Assembly (NCBI GenBank): GCA_900110635.1
Contig: FOEK01000005.1
Location: forward strand, 62,001 to 126,000
DNA length: 64,000 nucleotides
Reading direction: 5' to 3'
Source: Lachnospiraceae bacterium NE2001
GTDB taxonomy: Bacteria; Bacillota; Clostridia; Lachnospirales; Lachnospiraceae
Shown: positions 10,486 through 19,965 of the stretch, one piece after another
Layout of the letters: each line of letters begins with the position of its first letter
Position numbering within the stretch: the first letter of the stretch is position 1
Translations under genes and position numbers: made by a program
The notes under the pieces: model-generated
The model's database searches: none
What the model saw: only the letters and a program-made list of their open reading frames with translations
Told to the model about the DNA's origin: nothing

Positions 10486-11043
10486 ATGAATTTACCTAAC
10501 AAGATAACAATATTTCGAGTAATCCTTATCCCGGTCTTTTTGGTGTTGTTATATGTAACAGCAATACCGGCAAATAAGTGGCTGGCACTTGCTGTATTCA
10601 TAATTGCATCCTTGTCTGATATGGTGGATGGTAAGATAGCAAGAAAATACAATCTTGTAACAGACTTTGGTAAGTTTATGGATCCCCTGGCGGACAAGCT
10701 TCTTGTAAGTGCTGCATTGATTGCTCTTATTGAATTGGGACGTATTCCTGCCTGGATAGTAATAGTGATAATTGCCCGTGAGTTTATTATTAGTGGTTTC
10801 AGGCTTGTAGCAGCAGATAATGGAATAGTTATAGCAGCAGGATGGTGGGGCAAGGTGAAAACTGCAGTTACAATGGTTATGCTCTGTGTTATGATTCCTG
10901 ATCTTGCAAGCATTTTCCCTAATGCTGCAACCCCTATTCATATCTTCGAGCAGGTGCTTATTTACGCTTCTCTCATTCTTACAGTAGTTTCTCTTATCGA
11001 TTATCTCGTAAAGAACAAAGACGTGATCAAGACCTACAAATAG
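10486..11043 (+). CDS. pgsA: CDP-diacylglycerol-glycerol-3-phosphate 3-phosphatidyltransferase
   Basis: Integral membrane enzyme making phosphatidylglycerol phosphate, the committed step to phosphatidylglycerol and cardiolipin. Seen: 185 residues, several hydrophobic segments, and the CDP-alcohol phosphotransferase signature D-x2-D-G-x2-A-R-x8-G-x3-D-x3-D starting at DMVDGKIAR and running to FMDPLADK. It starts NLPNKITIFRVILIP as most PgsA proteins do. ATG follows AAGAGGAG. In many Firmicutes pgsA directly follows rimO, as here, so the two are probably co-transcribed. Confidence 0.95.
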   Translation: MNLPNKITIFRVILIPVFLVLLYVTAIPANKWLALAVFIIASLSDMVDGKIARKYNLVTDFGKFMDPLADKLLVSAALIALIELGRIPAWIVIVIIAREFIISGFRLVAADNGIVIAAGWWGKVKTAVTMVMLCVMIPDLASIFPNAATPIHIFEQVLIYASLILTVVSLIDYLVKNKDVIKTYK

Positions 11044-11061
11044 AGTCATATCAGCAATATC

Positions 11062-11090
11062 TTTTAAATGATAGATTGTTGTATTATAAT
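11062..11090 (+). promoter_or_regulatory. putative promoter for the clostripain-family gene
   Basis: A perfect TATAAT at 11085-11090 lies about 37 nt before the start codon. The matching -35 is poor (TTTTAA at 11062-11067, 17-nt spacer), so only the -10 is well supported. Confidence 0.5.
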
Positions 11091-11126
11091 GTAAAAGTCA
11101 AATATGATTAATAGCAGGAGGGTGAA

Positions 11127-13601
11127 ATGGATCCAAGAAGTAGTAATAGACAGAAAACTACAACTGGCAACTCCAAAGGCGTTCAGCGCCGTGGAGAAGG
11201 TCTTGGTACTGGCCCAGTCGGTAGACAGGATGCTTATCAGGGAAGAAAGACAGGGTCTGCTGGAGGTGGCAATAGAGCTGCTAAGATAGGTGGAGGTTCT
11301 GGAACACTTGTTATCATTATTATCATAGTAATAATGCTTCTTAGAAGTGGTGGAGGTTCTGGAGTCGGAAGCGGCGGAACAGATACCAGCGGCCTGGGTT
11401 CAGGAATGACTGATTATACTTCTTCAAGCTCCAGTAATGTTGGCTCGGGTTCAAGTACGACCAGCTTTGGAGATGTGGGAAGTCTGTTTGGCGGATTCTC
11501 TGGTGCTTCAACTTCAAGTGGCTGGCAAAATGGACTTAATAACACCAGCAAGCTGAATACAGAGGTAGACAAGGCGGCTCGTGAGAAGTTTACTCAGATA
11601 CTTGGTGATGGAAAAGATACAGTTACTGTTATGGTATTTATGTGCGGTACTGATCTTGAGTCACGTTCTGGTATGGCTACAAACGATCTCTCCGAGATGG
11701 CAAAAGCCACAATTCCTGATAACCTCAACATCATAGTATATACTGGCGGCTGCAACGGATGGAAAACCTCCGGCATCAGCAATAAAACCAATCAGATATA
11801 TAGAGTTCGTTCTGGTAAGATAGAGCAGCTTTCAGCAGATGAAGGCGACGTGGCTATGACCAAAACAGATACTCTTATTGATTTTATTAATTATTGTACC
11901 GAAAACTATCCAGCTAATAGACAGGCGCTTATTTTCTGGGATCACGGTGGTGGTTCAATTACTGGATATGGTTACGATGAAAAACATAAAAATGAAGGTT
12001 CTATGGACCTTTCTGAAATCAACCGTGCACTTAAGGCTACAAACCAGAAGTTTGACTGGATAGGATTTGATGCTTGTCTTATGGCTACTCTTGAGACAGC
12101 TCAGATGTGTTCAAATTATGCTGATTATCTGATCGCTTCTGAAGAAACAGAGCCGGGTATTGGCTGGTATCACACAAAATGGGTTGATGCACTTGGAGCA
12201 AACACATCTATTCCTACACTCGAGCTTGGACAGATAATTGTAGATGGTTTCGTAGATGAATGTAACCGAGTTTGTGGTGGACAGAAGACAACTCTTTCTG
12301 TAATCGACCTTGCAGAGTTTTCTGCAACAGTTCCTGGAAAACTGAAGGATTTCTCTACTTCAACTACTGAGCTTATAAAGAGTAATAATTATAAGGCTGT
12401 TTCAGATGCCAGAGCTGGATCTAGAGAGTTTGCAACTTCTTCAAAGATTGATCAGATAGATCTTGTAAACTTTGCAAATTCTATCGGAACAAGTGAGGCT
12501 AAGGCTCTTTCAGATGCAATCCTCAGTGCTGTTAAGTACAACAGAACCTCTCGTTCTATGACAAATGCATACGGTGTATCGATGTATTTCCCATATAAGA
12601 AGGCTTCAAAGGTAAGTACTGTTGCATCTATCAATAACGAGATTGGTGTAGATAGTGAATATAATAAATGCATGCAGGCATTTGCTGGACTTGAAACAAC
12701 AGGCCAGGTTGCAGCAGGCGGACAGGGCTCTGCATTTAACTCACTTTTGGGAATGGCTGGAACAGGTACCTCCTCTGGTACAACCTCAGGTGGAGATGCA
12801 ATAGGTACTTTGTTAAATGCATTCCTGGGTGGTGGACGTAGTATCGAAGGACTTGATAGTGATGACGTTGATTTTATGAATGATACTTCAGTCTACGATG
12901 CTGATTCTGCATCATCTTATGTTGCTGATAATCAGTTTGATCCATCAAAGCTTGTTTGGACAGAGCAGAGCGATGGAACACACGTTCTTGATATGAGCAA
13001 GGATGACTGGGCATTGATCCAGAATCTTCAGGTAAATATGTTCGTTGACGACGGCGAAGGCTATATAGATATGGGTCTTGATAACCTATATTACTTTACT
13101 GAGGATGGAAAGCTTATTGGTGAGACAGATAATACCTGGTTCTCTATAGATGGACAGCCAGTAGCATTTTACTATGAAGATACAACAGAAACTGAGGACG
13201 GCGATACTGTTGTTCAGGCAAGAGTTCCAGCTTATGTTGATGGAGTAAGATGCAATCTGATCATAATCTTCGATAAGGATCATCCGGATGGATATATTGC
13301 TGGAGCAAGATACGATTATGTGGAAGAAGCAGATGATTTTGGTGAAAATGGTTCCGATAATTCGTTTATGCCAGTTGCAAAGGCTATGACTGAAATCGAA
13401 GACGGAGCAAAGATAGATTTTATCTGCGATTTCTATGATTATGATGGAAACTATCAGGACAGTTATTATCTTGGCGACCAGATAACCTATAACGATGATC
13501 TGGTACTAAGCTACGAGGATGTTGGTGCGAACAGTAAGATAACTTATCTGTTAACAGATATTTATAATAGTGAGTATTGGACACCAGCACTTGATCAATA
13601 A
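11127..13601 (+). CDS. membrane-anchored clostripain-family (C11) cysteine peptidase
   Basis: Seen: a Gly/Arg/Ser-rich cytoplasmic N-terminus, one short hydrophobic segment (about 60-72), a Gly/Ser/Thr-rich linker to about 140, then a C11 peptidase domain. This has the strand TVMVFMCGTDLES, the catalytic His in FWDHGGG (His273) and the catalytic Cys in GFDACLMA (Cys317). After about residue 530 comes a second Gly-rich linker and an acidic beta-rich C-terminal region of about 240 residues that I do not recognise. Known: C11 enzymes cut after Arg or Lys, often after self-processing. Inferred: type II single-pass orientation with the protease outside, in processing of surface proteins or peptides. 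ATG follows AGGAGGG. The next gene is beyond a strong terminator. Confidence 0.9.
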   Translation: MDPRSSNRQKTTTGNSKGVQRRGEGLGTGPVGRQDAYQGRKTGSAGGGNRAAKIGGGSGTLVIIIIIVIMLLRSGGGSGVGSGGTDTSGLGSGMTDYTSSSSSNVGSGSSTTSFGDVGSLFGGFSGASTSSGWQNGLNNTSKLNTEVDKAAREKFTQILGDGKDTVTVMVFMCGTDLESRSGMATNDLSEMAKATIPDNLNIIVYTGGCNGWKTSGISNKTNQIYRVRSGKIEQLSADEGDVAMTKTDTLIDFINYCTENYPANRQALIFWDHGGGSITGYGYDEKHKNEGSMDLSEINRALKATNQKFDWIGFDACLMATLETAQMCSNYADYLIASEETEPGIGWYHTKWVDALGANTSIPTLELGQIIVDGFVDECNRVCGGQKTTLSVIDLAEFSATVPGKLKDFSTSTTELIKSNNYKAVSDARAGSREFATSSKIDQIDLVNFANSIGTSEAKALSDAILSAVKYNRTSRSMTNAYGVSMYFPYKKASKVSTVASINNEIGVDSEYNKCMQAFAGLETTGQVAAGGQGSAFNSLLGMAGTGTSSGTTSGGDAIGTLLNAFLGGGRSIEGLDSDDVDFMNDTSVYDADSASSYVADNQFDPSKLVWTEQSDGTHVLDMSKDDWALIQNLQVNMFVDDGEGYIDMGLDNLYYFTEDGKLIGETDNTWFSIDGQPVAFYYEDTTETEDGDTVVQARVPAYVDGVRCNLIIIFDKDHPDGYIAGARYDYVEEADDFGENGSDNSFMPVAKAMTEIEDGAKIDFICDFYDYDGNYQDSYYLGDQITYNDDLVLSYEDVGANSKITYLLTDIYNSEYWTPALDQ

Positions 13602-13616
13602 TATGACAAATTAAGA

Positions 13617-13666
13617 GAAGCTGTCACCCGTTATTACTGTGTTAACGGGTGTCGGCTTCTTTTTTT
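13617..13666 (+). terminator. strong intrinsic terminator after the C11 peptidase
   Basis: A long stem (GAAGCTGTCACCCGTTA paired with TAACGGGTGTCGGCTTC, near perfect) followed by seven T residues. Confidence 0.93.
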
Positions 13667-13733
13667 ATATATGTTATTTTCAGGGATTTGATTTACGTTA
13701 AATATCTTATGTTTACAAGATGGAGATATCTTG

Positions 13734-13761
13734 TTGACATAACTTAAAAAAGTTGCATATT
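13734..13761 (+). promoter_or_regulatory. possible carB promoter in a 250-nt leader region
   Basis: The gap 13667-13920 has no convincing gene. It holds a perfect -35 TTGACA at 13734-13739 with a weak -10 (CATATT at 13756-13761, 16-nt spacer), giving a transcript leader of about 150 nt. Nearer the gene is a short hairpin, ATATTCT/AGAATAT at about 13858-13875. I saw no PyrR-type attenuator and no known riboswitch core. Confidence 0.4.
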
Positions 13762-13920
13762 TTGTATGTTTTTTGAAAATAATAGAAGAAATATCGAAGA
13801 TATTGTGATATAGTATTCCCAACTGGGCATTTTTCTAAGTGCTTTCTTTTGATGCAAATATTCTTAACAGAATATGATTAATAGAATAATCCCGGGGTAT
13901 ATAATTGGAGGAGATTTGAC

Positions 13921-16900
13921 ATGTCACAAAGAACAGATATCCACAAGGTTCTGATCATAGGTTCTGGTCCTATCATAATTGGACAGGCTTGTGAGTTCGA
14001 CTATTCAGGAACTCAGGCTTGTAAGGCTCTGAGGAATCTAGGTTATGAGATAGTGCTGGTTAATTCAAACCCTGCTACGATCATGACTGATCCGGAGATG
14101 GCTGATGTAACTTATATAGAGCCACTCAATGTAAAACGTCTTGAAGCTATTATTGCAAAAGAGCGTCCAGATGCACTGCTTCCTAATTTAGGTGGTCAGT
14201 CAGGACTTAATCTCTGTGCAGAGCTTGCAGAGGCTGGAGTATTAGATAAATATGATGTTAAAGTAATTGGTGTCCAAGTTGATGCTATCGAGCGAGGCGA
14301 AGACCGTATAGAGTTCAAGAATACTATGAATTCTCTTGGTATTGAGGTCGCTAGATCAGAGGTTGCTTATTCTGTTGATGAAGCGCTCTCTATAGCTGAT
14401 GAACTTGGATATCCTGTTGTTTTGAGACCTGCATACACCATGGGTGGTGCCGGTGGTGGTCTTGTATATAATAAAGAAGAACTTCAGGTTGTATGTGCAA
14501 GAGGACTTAAGGCTTCTCTTGTTGGACAGGTTCTTGTAGAAGAATGTGTCAGTGGATGGGAAGAACTGGAGCTTGAGGTTGTACGTGATAAAGAAGGAAA
14601 TATGATCACTGTATGCTTTATTGAGAACATTGATCCAATGGGCGTTCATACAGGTGATTCCTTCTGTTCAGCACCTATGCTTACAATTTCAGAGGAGGTT
14701 CAGCAGAGACTTCAGAAGCAGGCTTATGCAATAGTTGATGCTATTCAGGTTATTGGTGGAACTAATGTTCAGTTTGCTCACGATCCTGTAACAGACAGAA
14801 TAGTAGTAATTGAGATTAATCCTCGTACTTCACGTAGTTCTGCTCTTGCTTCAAAGGCAACTGGTTTCCCTATTGCTCTTGTATCTGCAATGCTTGCATC
14901 AGGACTTACACTTAGTGAGATTCCTTGTGGTAAATATGGAACACTTGATAAGTATGTTCCGGATGGTGACTATGTTGTTATCAAGTTTGCTCGTTGGGCA
15001 TTTGAGAAGTTCAAGGGCGTTGAGGATAAGCTTGGAACACAGATGCGTGCCGTTGGTGAAGTAATGTCCATTGGTAAGAATTATAAGGAAGCTTTCCAGA
15101 AGGCTATCCGTTCACTTGAGAAGGGACGTTATGGTCTTGGTCATGTTAAGAACTTCTATGATATGACTAAGGAACAGCTGCTTCAGGCACTTATTACTCC
15201 TTCAAGTGAGAGACATTTCCAGATGTATGAGGCTCTTCGTAAGGGCGCTACTATTGAAGAGATTCATGAGATTACTAAGGTTAAGACTTACTTCATCGAG
15301 CAGATGAAAGAGCTGGTTGAAGAGGAAGAAGCTCTTGTAGAAAAGTATTCAGGTTCTGTTCCTTCTGATGAGGACCTTACAAAGGCTAAGAAGGATGGAT
15401 TCTCAGATAAGTATCTTAGTGAGATTCTTTCAGTTCCTGAAGAGGATATCAGAAATAAGAGAGAAGAGATTGGCGTAGTAGAAGCTTGGCAGGGAGTTCA
15501 CGTAAGTGGTACTCAGGATGCAGCTTACTATTATTCAACATATTGTGATGTGGATAAAAATGATGTAAATACTGATAAGCCAAAGATTATGATCCTTGGT
15601 GGTGGTCCTAACAGAATTGGACAGGGTATCGAGTTCGATTACTGCTGCGTACATGCTGCTAAGTCACTCAAGAAGCTTGGCTTTGAGACAATCATTGTTA
15701 ACTGTAACCCTGAGACAGTATCTACTGACTATGATACATCAGATAAGCTTTACTTTGAGCCACTTACACTTGAGGATGTTCTTTCTATCTATAAGAAAGA
15801 AAAGCCAGTTGGTGTTATTGCTCAGTTTGGTGGTCAGACACCACTTAACCTTGCAAGTGACCTTCAGAAGAATGGCGTAAAGATTCTTGGTACAAGTCCT
15901 GAGGTTATTGATCTTGCTGAGGATAGAGACCAGTTCAGAGCTATGATGGATAAGCTGGGCATCCCTATGCCAGAGGCTGGTATGGCTACAACAGTTGAAG
16001 AGGCTATAGAGATTGCAAATCAGATTGGCTATCCAGTTATGGTTCGTCCTTCATACGTCCTTGGTGGACGTGGTATGGAGGTTGTTTACGATGACGAAAG
16101 CATGTCAGGATATATGGCAGCAGCAGTTGGAGTAACACCAGACAGACCTATTCTTATTGACAGATTCCTGCATCACGCTATGGAATGTGAGGCAGATGCT
16201 ATATCAGATGGTACACATGCATATGTTCCAGCTGTTATGGAGCATATCGAGCTGGCCGGAGTTCACTCAGGTGACTCTGCTTGTATCATTCCTTCAAAGC
16301 ATATTTCTGATGAGAACCTTGCAACGATCAAGGAATACACACGTAAGATTGCTGAGGAAATGCATGTAGTTGGACTTATGAATATGCAGTATGCAATAGA
16401 GGATGGCGTTGTTTATGTTCTTGAGGCTAACCCAAGAGCATCACGTACTGTACCTCTTGTATCAAAGGTTTGTGGTATCCGTATGGTTCCACTTGCTACA
16501 GATATTATTACAGGCGAACTTACAGGAAGACCTTCACCAGTTCCAGATCTTAAGGAAAGAGAGATTCCTTATTATGGAGTAAAGGAAGCAGTATTCCCAT
16601 TTAACATGTTCCCAGAGGTTGACCCAATCCTTGGACCTGAAATGAGATCTACAGGTGAGGTTCTTGGCTTGTCACAGTCAGCTGGTGGTGCTTACTTTAA
16701 GGCACAGGAGGCTGCTAAGGCTGAGATTCCACTTGAGGGCACAGTACTCATTTCACTTAATAAGAGTGAGAGACCAGAGGGACCAGAGGTTGCAAGAATT
16801 CTTCATGAGAATGGATTCAAGATCCTTGCTACTGGCAATACCTATGAGACTATTGTTGCTGCTGGTATTCCTGCTGAGAAGGTTAAGAAGATGTATGAGG

Positions 16901-17148
16901 GAAGACCTAATATCCTTGATCATATCTCAAATGGTGATATACAGCTGATCATTAATTCTCCAGCTGGTAAGGATTCTGTCCATGATGATACATATATAAG
17001 AAAGTCAGCAATCAAGTATAAGATTCCTTATATTACAACAATTGCTGCTGGTCACGCAGCTGCTGAGGGTATTGATCATATGAAGAAGAGACATCTTGGA
17101 AATATTCATTCACTTCAGGAGTGGCATACTTCTATTAAAGAAAAGTAA
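13921..17148 (+). CDS. carB: carbamoyl phosphate synthase, large subunit
   Basis: Makes carbamoyl phosphate from bicarbonate, ammonia (from the CarA glutaminase) and two ATP, for pyrimidines and arginine. Seen: 1075 residues, the full family length, with two homologous halves. Half one starts KVLIIGSGPIIIGQACEFDYSG; half two starts KIMILGGGPNRIGQGIEFDYC (about residue 554). Each has ATP-grasp motifs (EINPRTSRSSAL; EANPRASRTVP). The C-terminal MGS-like regulatory domain covers the last 140 residues or so. ATG follows TTGGAGGAG. No carA lies beside it in this window, so the small subunit must be encoded elsewhere. Confidence 0.97.
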   Translation: MSQRTDIHKVLIIGSGPIIIGQACEFDYSGTQACKALRNLGYEIVLVNSNPATIMTDPEMADVTYIEPLNVKRLEAIIAKERPDALLPNLGGQSGLNLCAELAEAGVLDKYDVKVIGVQVDAIERGEDRIEFKNTMNSLGIEVARSEVAYSVDEALSIADELGYPVVLRPAYTMGGAGGGLVYNKEELQVVCARGLKASLVGQVLVEECVSGWEELELEVVRDKEGNMITVCFIENIDPMGVHTGDSFCSAPMLTISEEVQQRLQKQAYAIVDAIQVIGGTNVQFAHDPVTDRIVVIEINPRTSRSSALASKATGFPIALVSAMLASGLTLSEIPCGKYGTLDKYVPDGDYVVIKFARWAFEKFKGVEDKLGTQMRAVGEVMSIGKNYKEAFQKAIRSLEKGRYGLGHVKNFYDMTKEQLLQALITPSSERHFQMYEALRKGATIEEIHEITKVKTYFIEQMKELVEEEEALVEKYSGSVPSDEDLTKAKKDGFSDKYLSEILSVPEEDIRNKREEIGVVEAWQGVHVSGTQDAAYYYSTYCDVDKNDVNTDKPKIMILGGGPNRIGQGIEFDYCCVHAAKSLKKLGFETIIVNCNPETVSTDYDTSDKLYFEPLTLEDVLSIYKKEKPVGVIAQFGGQTPLNLASDLQKNGVKILGTSPEVIDLAEDRDQFRAMMDKLGIPMPEAGMATTVEEAIEIANQIGYPVMVRPSYVLGGRGMEVVYDDESMSGYMAAAVGVTPDRPILIDRFLHHAMECEADAISDGTHAYVPAVMEHIELAGVHSGDSACIIPSKHISDENLATIKEYTRKIAEEMHVVGLMNMQYAIEDGVVYVLEANPRASRTVPLVSKVCGIRMVPLATDIITGELTGRPSPVPDLKEREIPYYGVKEAVFPFNMFPEVDPILGPEMRSTGEVLGLSQSAGGAYFKAQEAAKAEIPLEGTVLISLNKSERPEGPEVARILHENGFKILATGNTYETIVAAGIPAEKVKKMYEGRPNILDHISNGDIQLIINSPAGKDSVHDDTYIRKSAIKYKIPYITTIAAGHAAAEGIDHMKKRHLGNIHSLQEWHTSIKEK

Positions 17149-17165
17149 TAATATAGGAGCATAGT

Positions 17166-17876
17166 ATGATAGGTATTATAGGAGCGATGGATAAAGAGGT
17201 TGACGACCTTAAAGCTGTTATGAGTGGTGCTAATGGTGAAGATCAGCCTAAAGTAGAAAAGCATGCTGGCATGGAATTCTGGACAGGAACTCTTTCAGGA
17301 CATGAAGTTGTTCTTGTAAGAAGTGGTATTGGTAAGGTGAATGCTGCAGTTGCAGCAGAAGCTCTTGCTGCAATATATAAGGTTAGGGCTATCATAAATA
17401 CTGGTATTGCTGGAAGCCTTGATGCTCGTATTGATATCGGAGATATAGTTCTTTCAACTGATGCGCTTGAACATGATATGAATGTCAAAGGCCTTGGCTA
17501 TGAAAGAGGAATTATCCCTGATCAGGAAAATAGTATATATGAGGCTGATGCGAATCTTCGTGCTGTAGCAAAGGCTGCCTGTGAAAAGGTTTGTCCTGAT
17601 GTTAAGGTTTATGAAGGAAGAGTAGTATCAGGCGATATCTTCGTATCTGAGAAGGTTATGAAGGATAAGATGATCGAAAGCTTTAATGGAATGTGTACAG
17701 AGATGGAAGGCGCAGCCATAGCTCATACTGCCTGGCTGAACCAGATTCCATATCTTATCATCCGTTCTATATCAGATAAAGCTGATGATAGTGCTGAAAT
17801 GGATTATCCGACATTTCAGAAGAAGGCAATCGAGAATTCAGTTAAGCTGGTTTCTGAGATGATGAATATGCTATAA
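17166..17876 (+). CDS. mtnN: 5'-methylthioadenosine/S-adenosylhomocysteine nucleosidase
   Basis: Hydrolyses adenine from methylthioadenosine and S-adenosylhomocysteine. The product S-ribosylhomocysteine is the substrate of LuxS, encoded next. Seen: 236 residues starting MIGIIGAMDKEVD, with INTGIAGSLD, MEGAAIAHTAW (substrate-binding Glu) and IRSISDKADD (catalytic Asp). It starts 17 nt after carB with a modest GGAG ribosome binding site. The mtnN-luxS pair makes the activated methyl cycle detoxification route and AI-2 precursor in consecutive steps. Confidence 0.96.
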   Translation: MIGIIGAMDKEVDDLKAVMSGANGEDQPKVEKHAGMEFWTGTLSGHEVVLVRSGIGKVNAAVAAEALAAIYKVRAIINTGIAGSLDARIDIGDIVLSTDALEHDMNVKGLGYERGIIPDQENSIYEADANLRAVAKAACEKVCPDVKVYEGRVVSGDIFVSEKVMKDKMIESFNGMCTEMEGAAIAHTAWLNQIPYLIIRSISDKADDSAEMDYPTFQKKAIENSVKLVSEMMNML

Positions 17877-17946
17877 AAGCACTCAGTTTTCAAAATATAG
17901 ATTTTGATCTTGATACGATAATACAATATAGAAAGGACATATAGCT

Positions 17947-18471
17947 ATGGATTTAATACCAAGTTTTTCAGTTGATCATACAAAGATCGTTCCTGGCATA
18001 TTTACCAGTAGAGTAGATGTTGTTGCAGATGAGAAGGTAACAACCTATGATGTCAGAGTTACACATCCAAATATTGAACCTGCCATCGATGTGGCTGCTA
18101 TGCATTCACTTGAGCATTTAATAGCAACCTATCTTCGTAATGATCCGGATTGGAAGGATCAGGTTATTTACTGGGGACCTATGGGATGTCTTACAGGATT
18201 TTATCTTATTCTTAAAGGCAGCCTTCCTTCAAAGGATTTATGTGATCTTCTGATAAATGCTTTCGATTCAGTTAAGGATGCACAGGATGTTCCTGGTACA
18301 TCTCCAGAGAACTGCGGTAATTATCTGATGCACAACCTGAATATGGCAAAATGGTATGCTGCTCGTTTTGCTGAATATCTTAAGGCAAATAAAGATAAAT
18401 CAGAAACATTTGAATATCCTAAGTCTGAGAGACTGGTTACAGATGATGGAAGACAGTTCTTCGATTCATAA
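17947..18471 (+). CDS. luxS: S-ribosylhomocysteine lyase (LuxS)
   Basis: Cleaves S-ribosylhomocysteine to homocysteine and the AI-2 precursor DPD. Seen: 174 residues (B. subtilis about 157). Metal ligands are His53 and His57 in HSLEH and Cys123 in ENCGNYLMHN; catalytic Glu56 is present and catalytic Cys81 lies in GPMGCLTGFYL. All key residues are present. It is preceded by AAAGGA and ends 25 nt before a terminator. Whether AI-2 is used as a signal here cannot be told from sequence. Confidence 0.97.
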   Translation: MDLIPSFSVDHTKIVPGIFTSRVDVVADEKVTTYDVRVTHPNIEPAIDVAAMHSLEHLIATYLRNDPDWKDQVIYWGPMGCLTGFYLILKGSLPSKDLCDLLINAFDSVKDAQDVPGTSPENCGNYLMHNLNMAKWYAARFAEYLKANKDKSETFEYPKSERLVTDDGRQFFDS

Positions 18472-18496
18472 AAGTATCCTAAAATTATAAAAAATA

Positions 18497-18538
18497 TTAG
18501 AGTTAATGGCTTTTATCTCCATTGACTCTAATTTTTTT
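18497..18538 (+). terminator. intrinsic terminator after luxS
   Basis: A 13-bp stem with one G-T pair (TTAGAGTTAATGG at 18497-18509 with CCATTGACTCTAA at 18519-18531) followed by seven T. Its 3' arm contains the -35 box of the next promoter. Confidence 0.93.
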
Positions 18539-18550
18539 GTGTGGTATAAT
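18522..18550 (+). promoter_or_regulatory. tig promoter, embedded in the luxS terminator
   Basis: TTGACT at 18522-18527, a 17-nt spacer and TATAAT at 18545-18550 with an extended TG motif (TGG before TATAAT). The transcript would have a leader of about 95 nt. This leader contains pairable segments (GTTAG/CTAAC and AGCGCC/GGTGCT) and a small hairpin, GACC/GGTC, just before the ribosome binding site AAGGAGG. Confidence 0.88.
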
Positions 18551-18651
18551 TTCACGGTTAGCGCCCTTTAGTAATTTTAAACTAACAGTTTATTGCGGTG
18601 CTGAATAAAAAATGATATAACGACCATACGGTCATAAGGAGGAAATAAATC

Positions 18652-19938
18652 ATGAGTTTAACCTATGAAAAGCTTGAAGGAAATATGGCAGAGCTGACAA
18701 TTACAGTACCAGCAGAAGATTTTAAGAAGGCTTGTGTAGCCGTTTACAACAAGCAGAAGAACAAGTTCCAGTTTGATGGATTCCGTAAGGGACACGTTCC
18801 TATGGCATTTATCGAGAAGACTTATGGACCAGCTGTATTCTATGAGGATGCTGCAAATGACCTTATCAACAAGACATATTTCGAATCAATCAAGGATATT
18901 GATCTTGAGATAGTTTCTAATCCTGAGATTTCTGTGAGCCAGATCGAGAAGGGTAAGGATTTCATTTACAAGGCAAAGGTTGCTACTAAGCCACCTGTAG
19001 AGCTTGGTGATCTCTCTAAGATTGAGATTGAAAAGGTTGATACAGAAGTATCTGATGAGGATGTTCAGAAGGAAATTGACAGCAAGCTTAAGGCTAACTC
19101 AACTAAGCAGGATGTTACAGACAGAGCTGCACAGGACAAGGATGAAGCTACAATCAACTTCGAAGGTTTTGTAGATGGAGTTGCATTTGAAGGTGGTAAG
19201 GGTGAGAAGTATCCACTCGTACTTGGTTCAGGTTCTTTCATTCCTGGTTTTGAAGATCAGATCATTGGAAAGAATGTTGGTGACAGCTTTGATGTAAATG
19301 TTACATTCCCAGAGAATTATCAGGCAAAGGATCTTGCTGGTAAGGAAGCTGTATTTAAGTGTGAGCTTCTTGGACTTAAGGAGACAGTTCTTCCAACTCT
19401 TGATGATGAGTACATTTCAGATACTACTGATTTTGAGACAGTTGATGAGTGGAAAGAGGATATTAAGAAGCAGGTAACTGAGCGTAAGGAGAAGCAGGCT
19501 AAGCATGAGAGAGAAGAGAAGGCTATCGCTAAGCTTGTTGAGCTTTCATCTATGGAGCTTCCTGAACCTATGGTTGCTTATCAGCAGGAGAAGATGATCG
19601 ATCAATTCGGTCAGCAGCTTATGTATCAGGGAATGAAGCTTGAACAGTATCTTAATATGACAGGTCAGACTCGTGATGATATGAGGGATCAGGTTCGTCC
19701 TGAGGCTGAGAAGACAATAAAAAATAGTCTTGTTATTGAAGCTGTTGCTGATGCTCAGGGATTTGAGGCAACAGACGAGGAAGTAGAAGAAGAGATGAAC
19801 AAGATGGCTGAGCAGTATAAGATGGAGATCGAGAAGATTAAGGAGTTCATGGGTGAGGACCAGATGGACAGCCTTAAGCACGATATCAGAATGAACAAAG
19901 CTATCGAATACATCGCTTCTCAGGCAAAAGAGGTATAA
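18652..19938 (+). CDS. tig: trigger factor, ribosome-bound chaperone and peptidyl-prolyl isomerase
   Basis: Binds the ribosome exit tunnel and shields nascent chains. Seen: 428 residues. The ribosome-binding domain carries the signature GFRKGHVP at 43-50. An FKBP-type domain runs from about 150 to 245 (FEGFVDGVAFEGGKG, IPGFEDQIIG). A long helical, charged C-terminal chaperone domain follows. Upstream promoter and AAGGAGG are strong. clpP and clpX follow with small gaps, the usual tig-clpP-clpX order of Firmicutes. Confidence 0.96.
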   Translation: MSLTYEKLEGNMAELTITVPAEDFKKACVAVYNKQKNKFQFDGFRKGHVPMAFIEKTYGPAVFYEDAANDLINKTYFESIKDIDLEIVSNPEISVSQIEKGKDFIYKAKVATKPPVELGDLSKIEIEKVDTEVSDEDVQKEIDSKLKANSTKQDVTDRAAQDKDEATINFEGFVDGVAFEGGKGEKYPLVLGSGSFIPGFEDQIIGKNVGDSFDVNVTFPENYQAKDLAGKEAVFKCELLGLKETVLPTLDDEYISDTTDFETVDEWKEDIKKQVTERKEKQAKHEREEKAIAKLVELSSMELPEPMVAYQQEKMIDQFGQQLMYQGMKLEQYLNMTGQTRDDMRDQVRPEAEKTIKNSLVIEAVADAQGFEATDEEVEEEMNKMAEQYKMEIEKIKEFMGEDQMDSLKHDIRMNKAIEYIASQAKEV

Positions 19939-19965
19939 CTTTTAACATTTTGAGGAGGTTACAGT

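Noticed and set aside
10416-11049. Two long minus-strand frames opposite pgsA
   Set aside because: Antisense shadows of pgsA; their sequences are Ile/Thr- or Cys/His/Tyr-biased without any domain, and pgsA itself is certain.
13667-13920. PyrR attenuator or small gene before carB
   Set aside because: No conserved PyrR anti-antiterminator motif or terminator near the start codon; the minus-strand 62-codon frame starts within the terminator region and has no ribosome binding site.
17891-17906. CAAAAT-ATAG-ATTTTG palindrome before luxS
   Set aside because: Short and AT-only; such palindromes occur by chance in this base composition.
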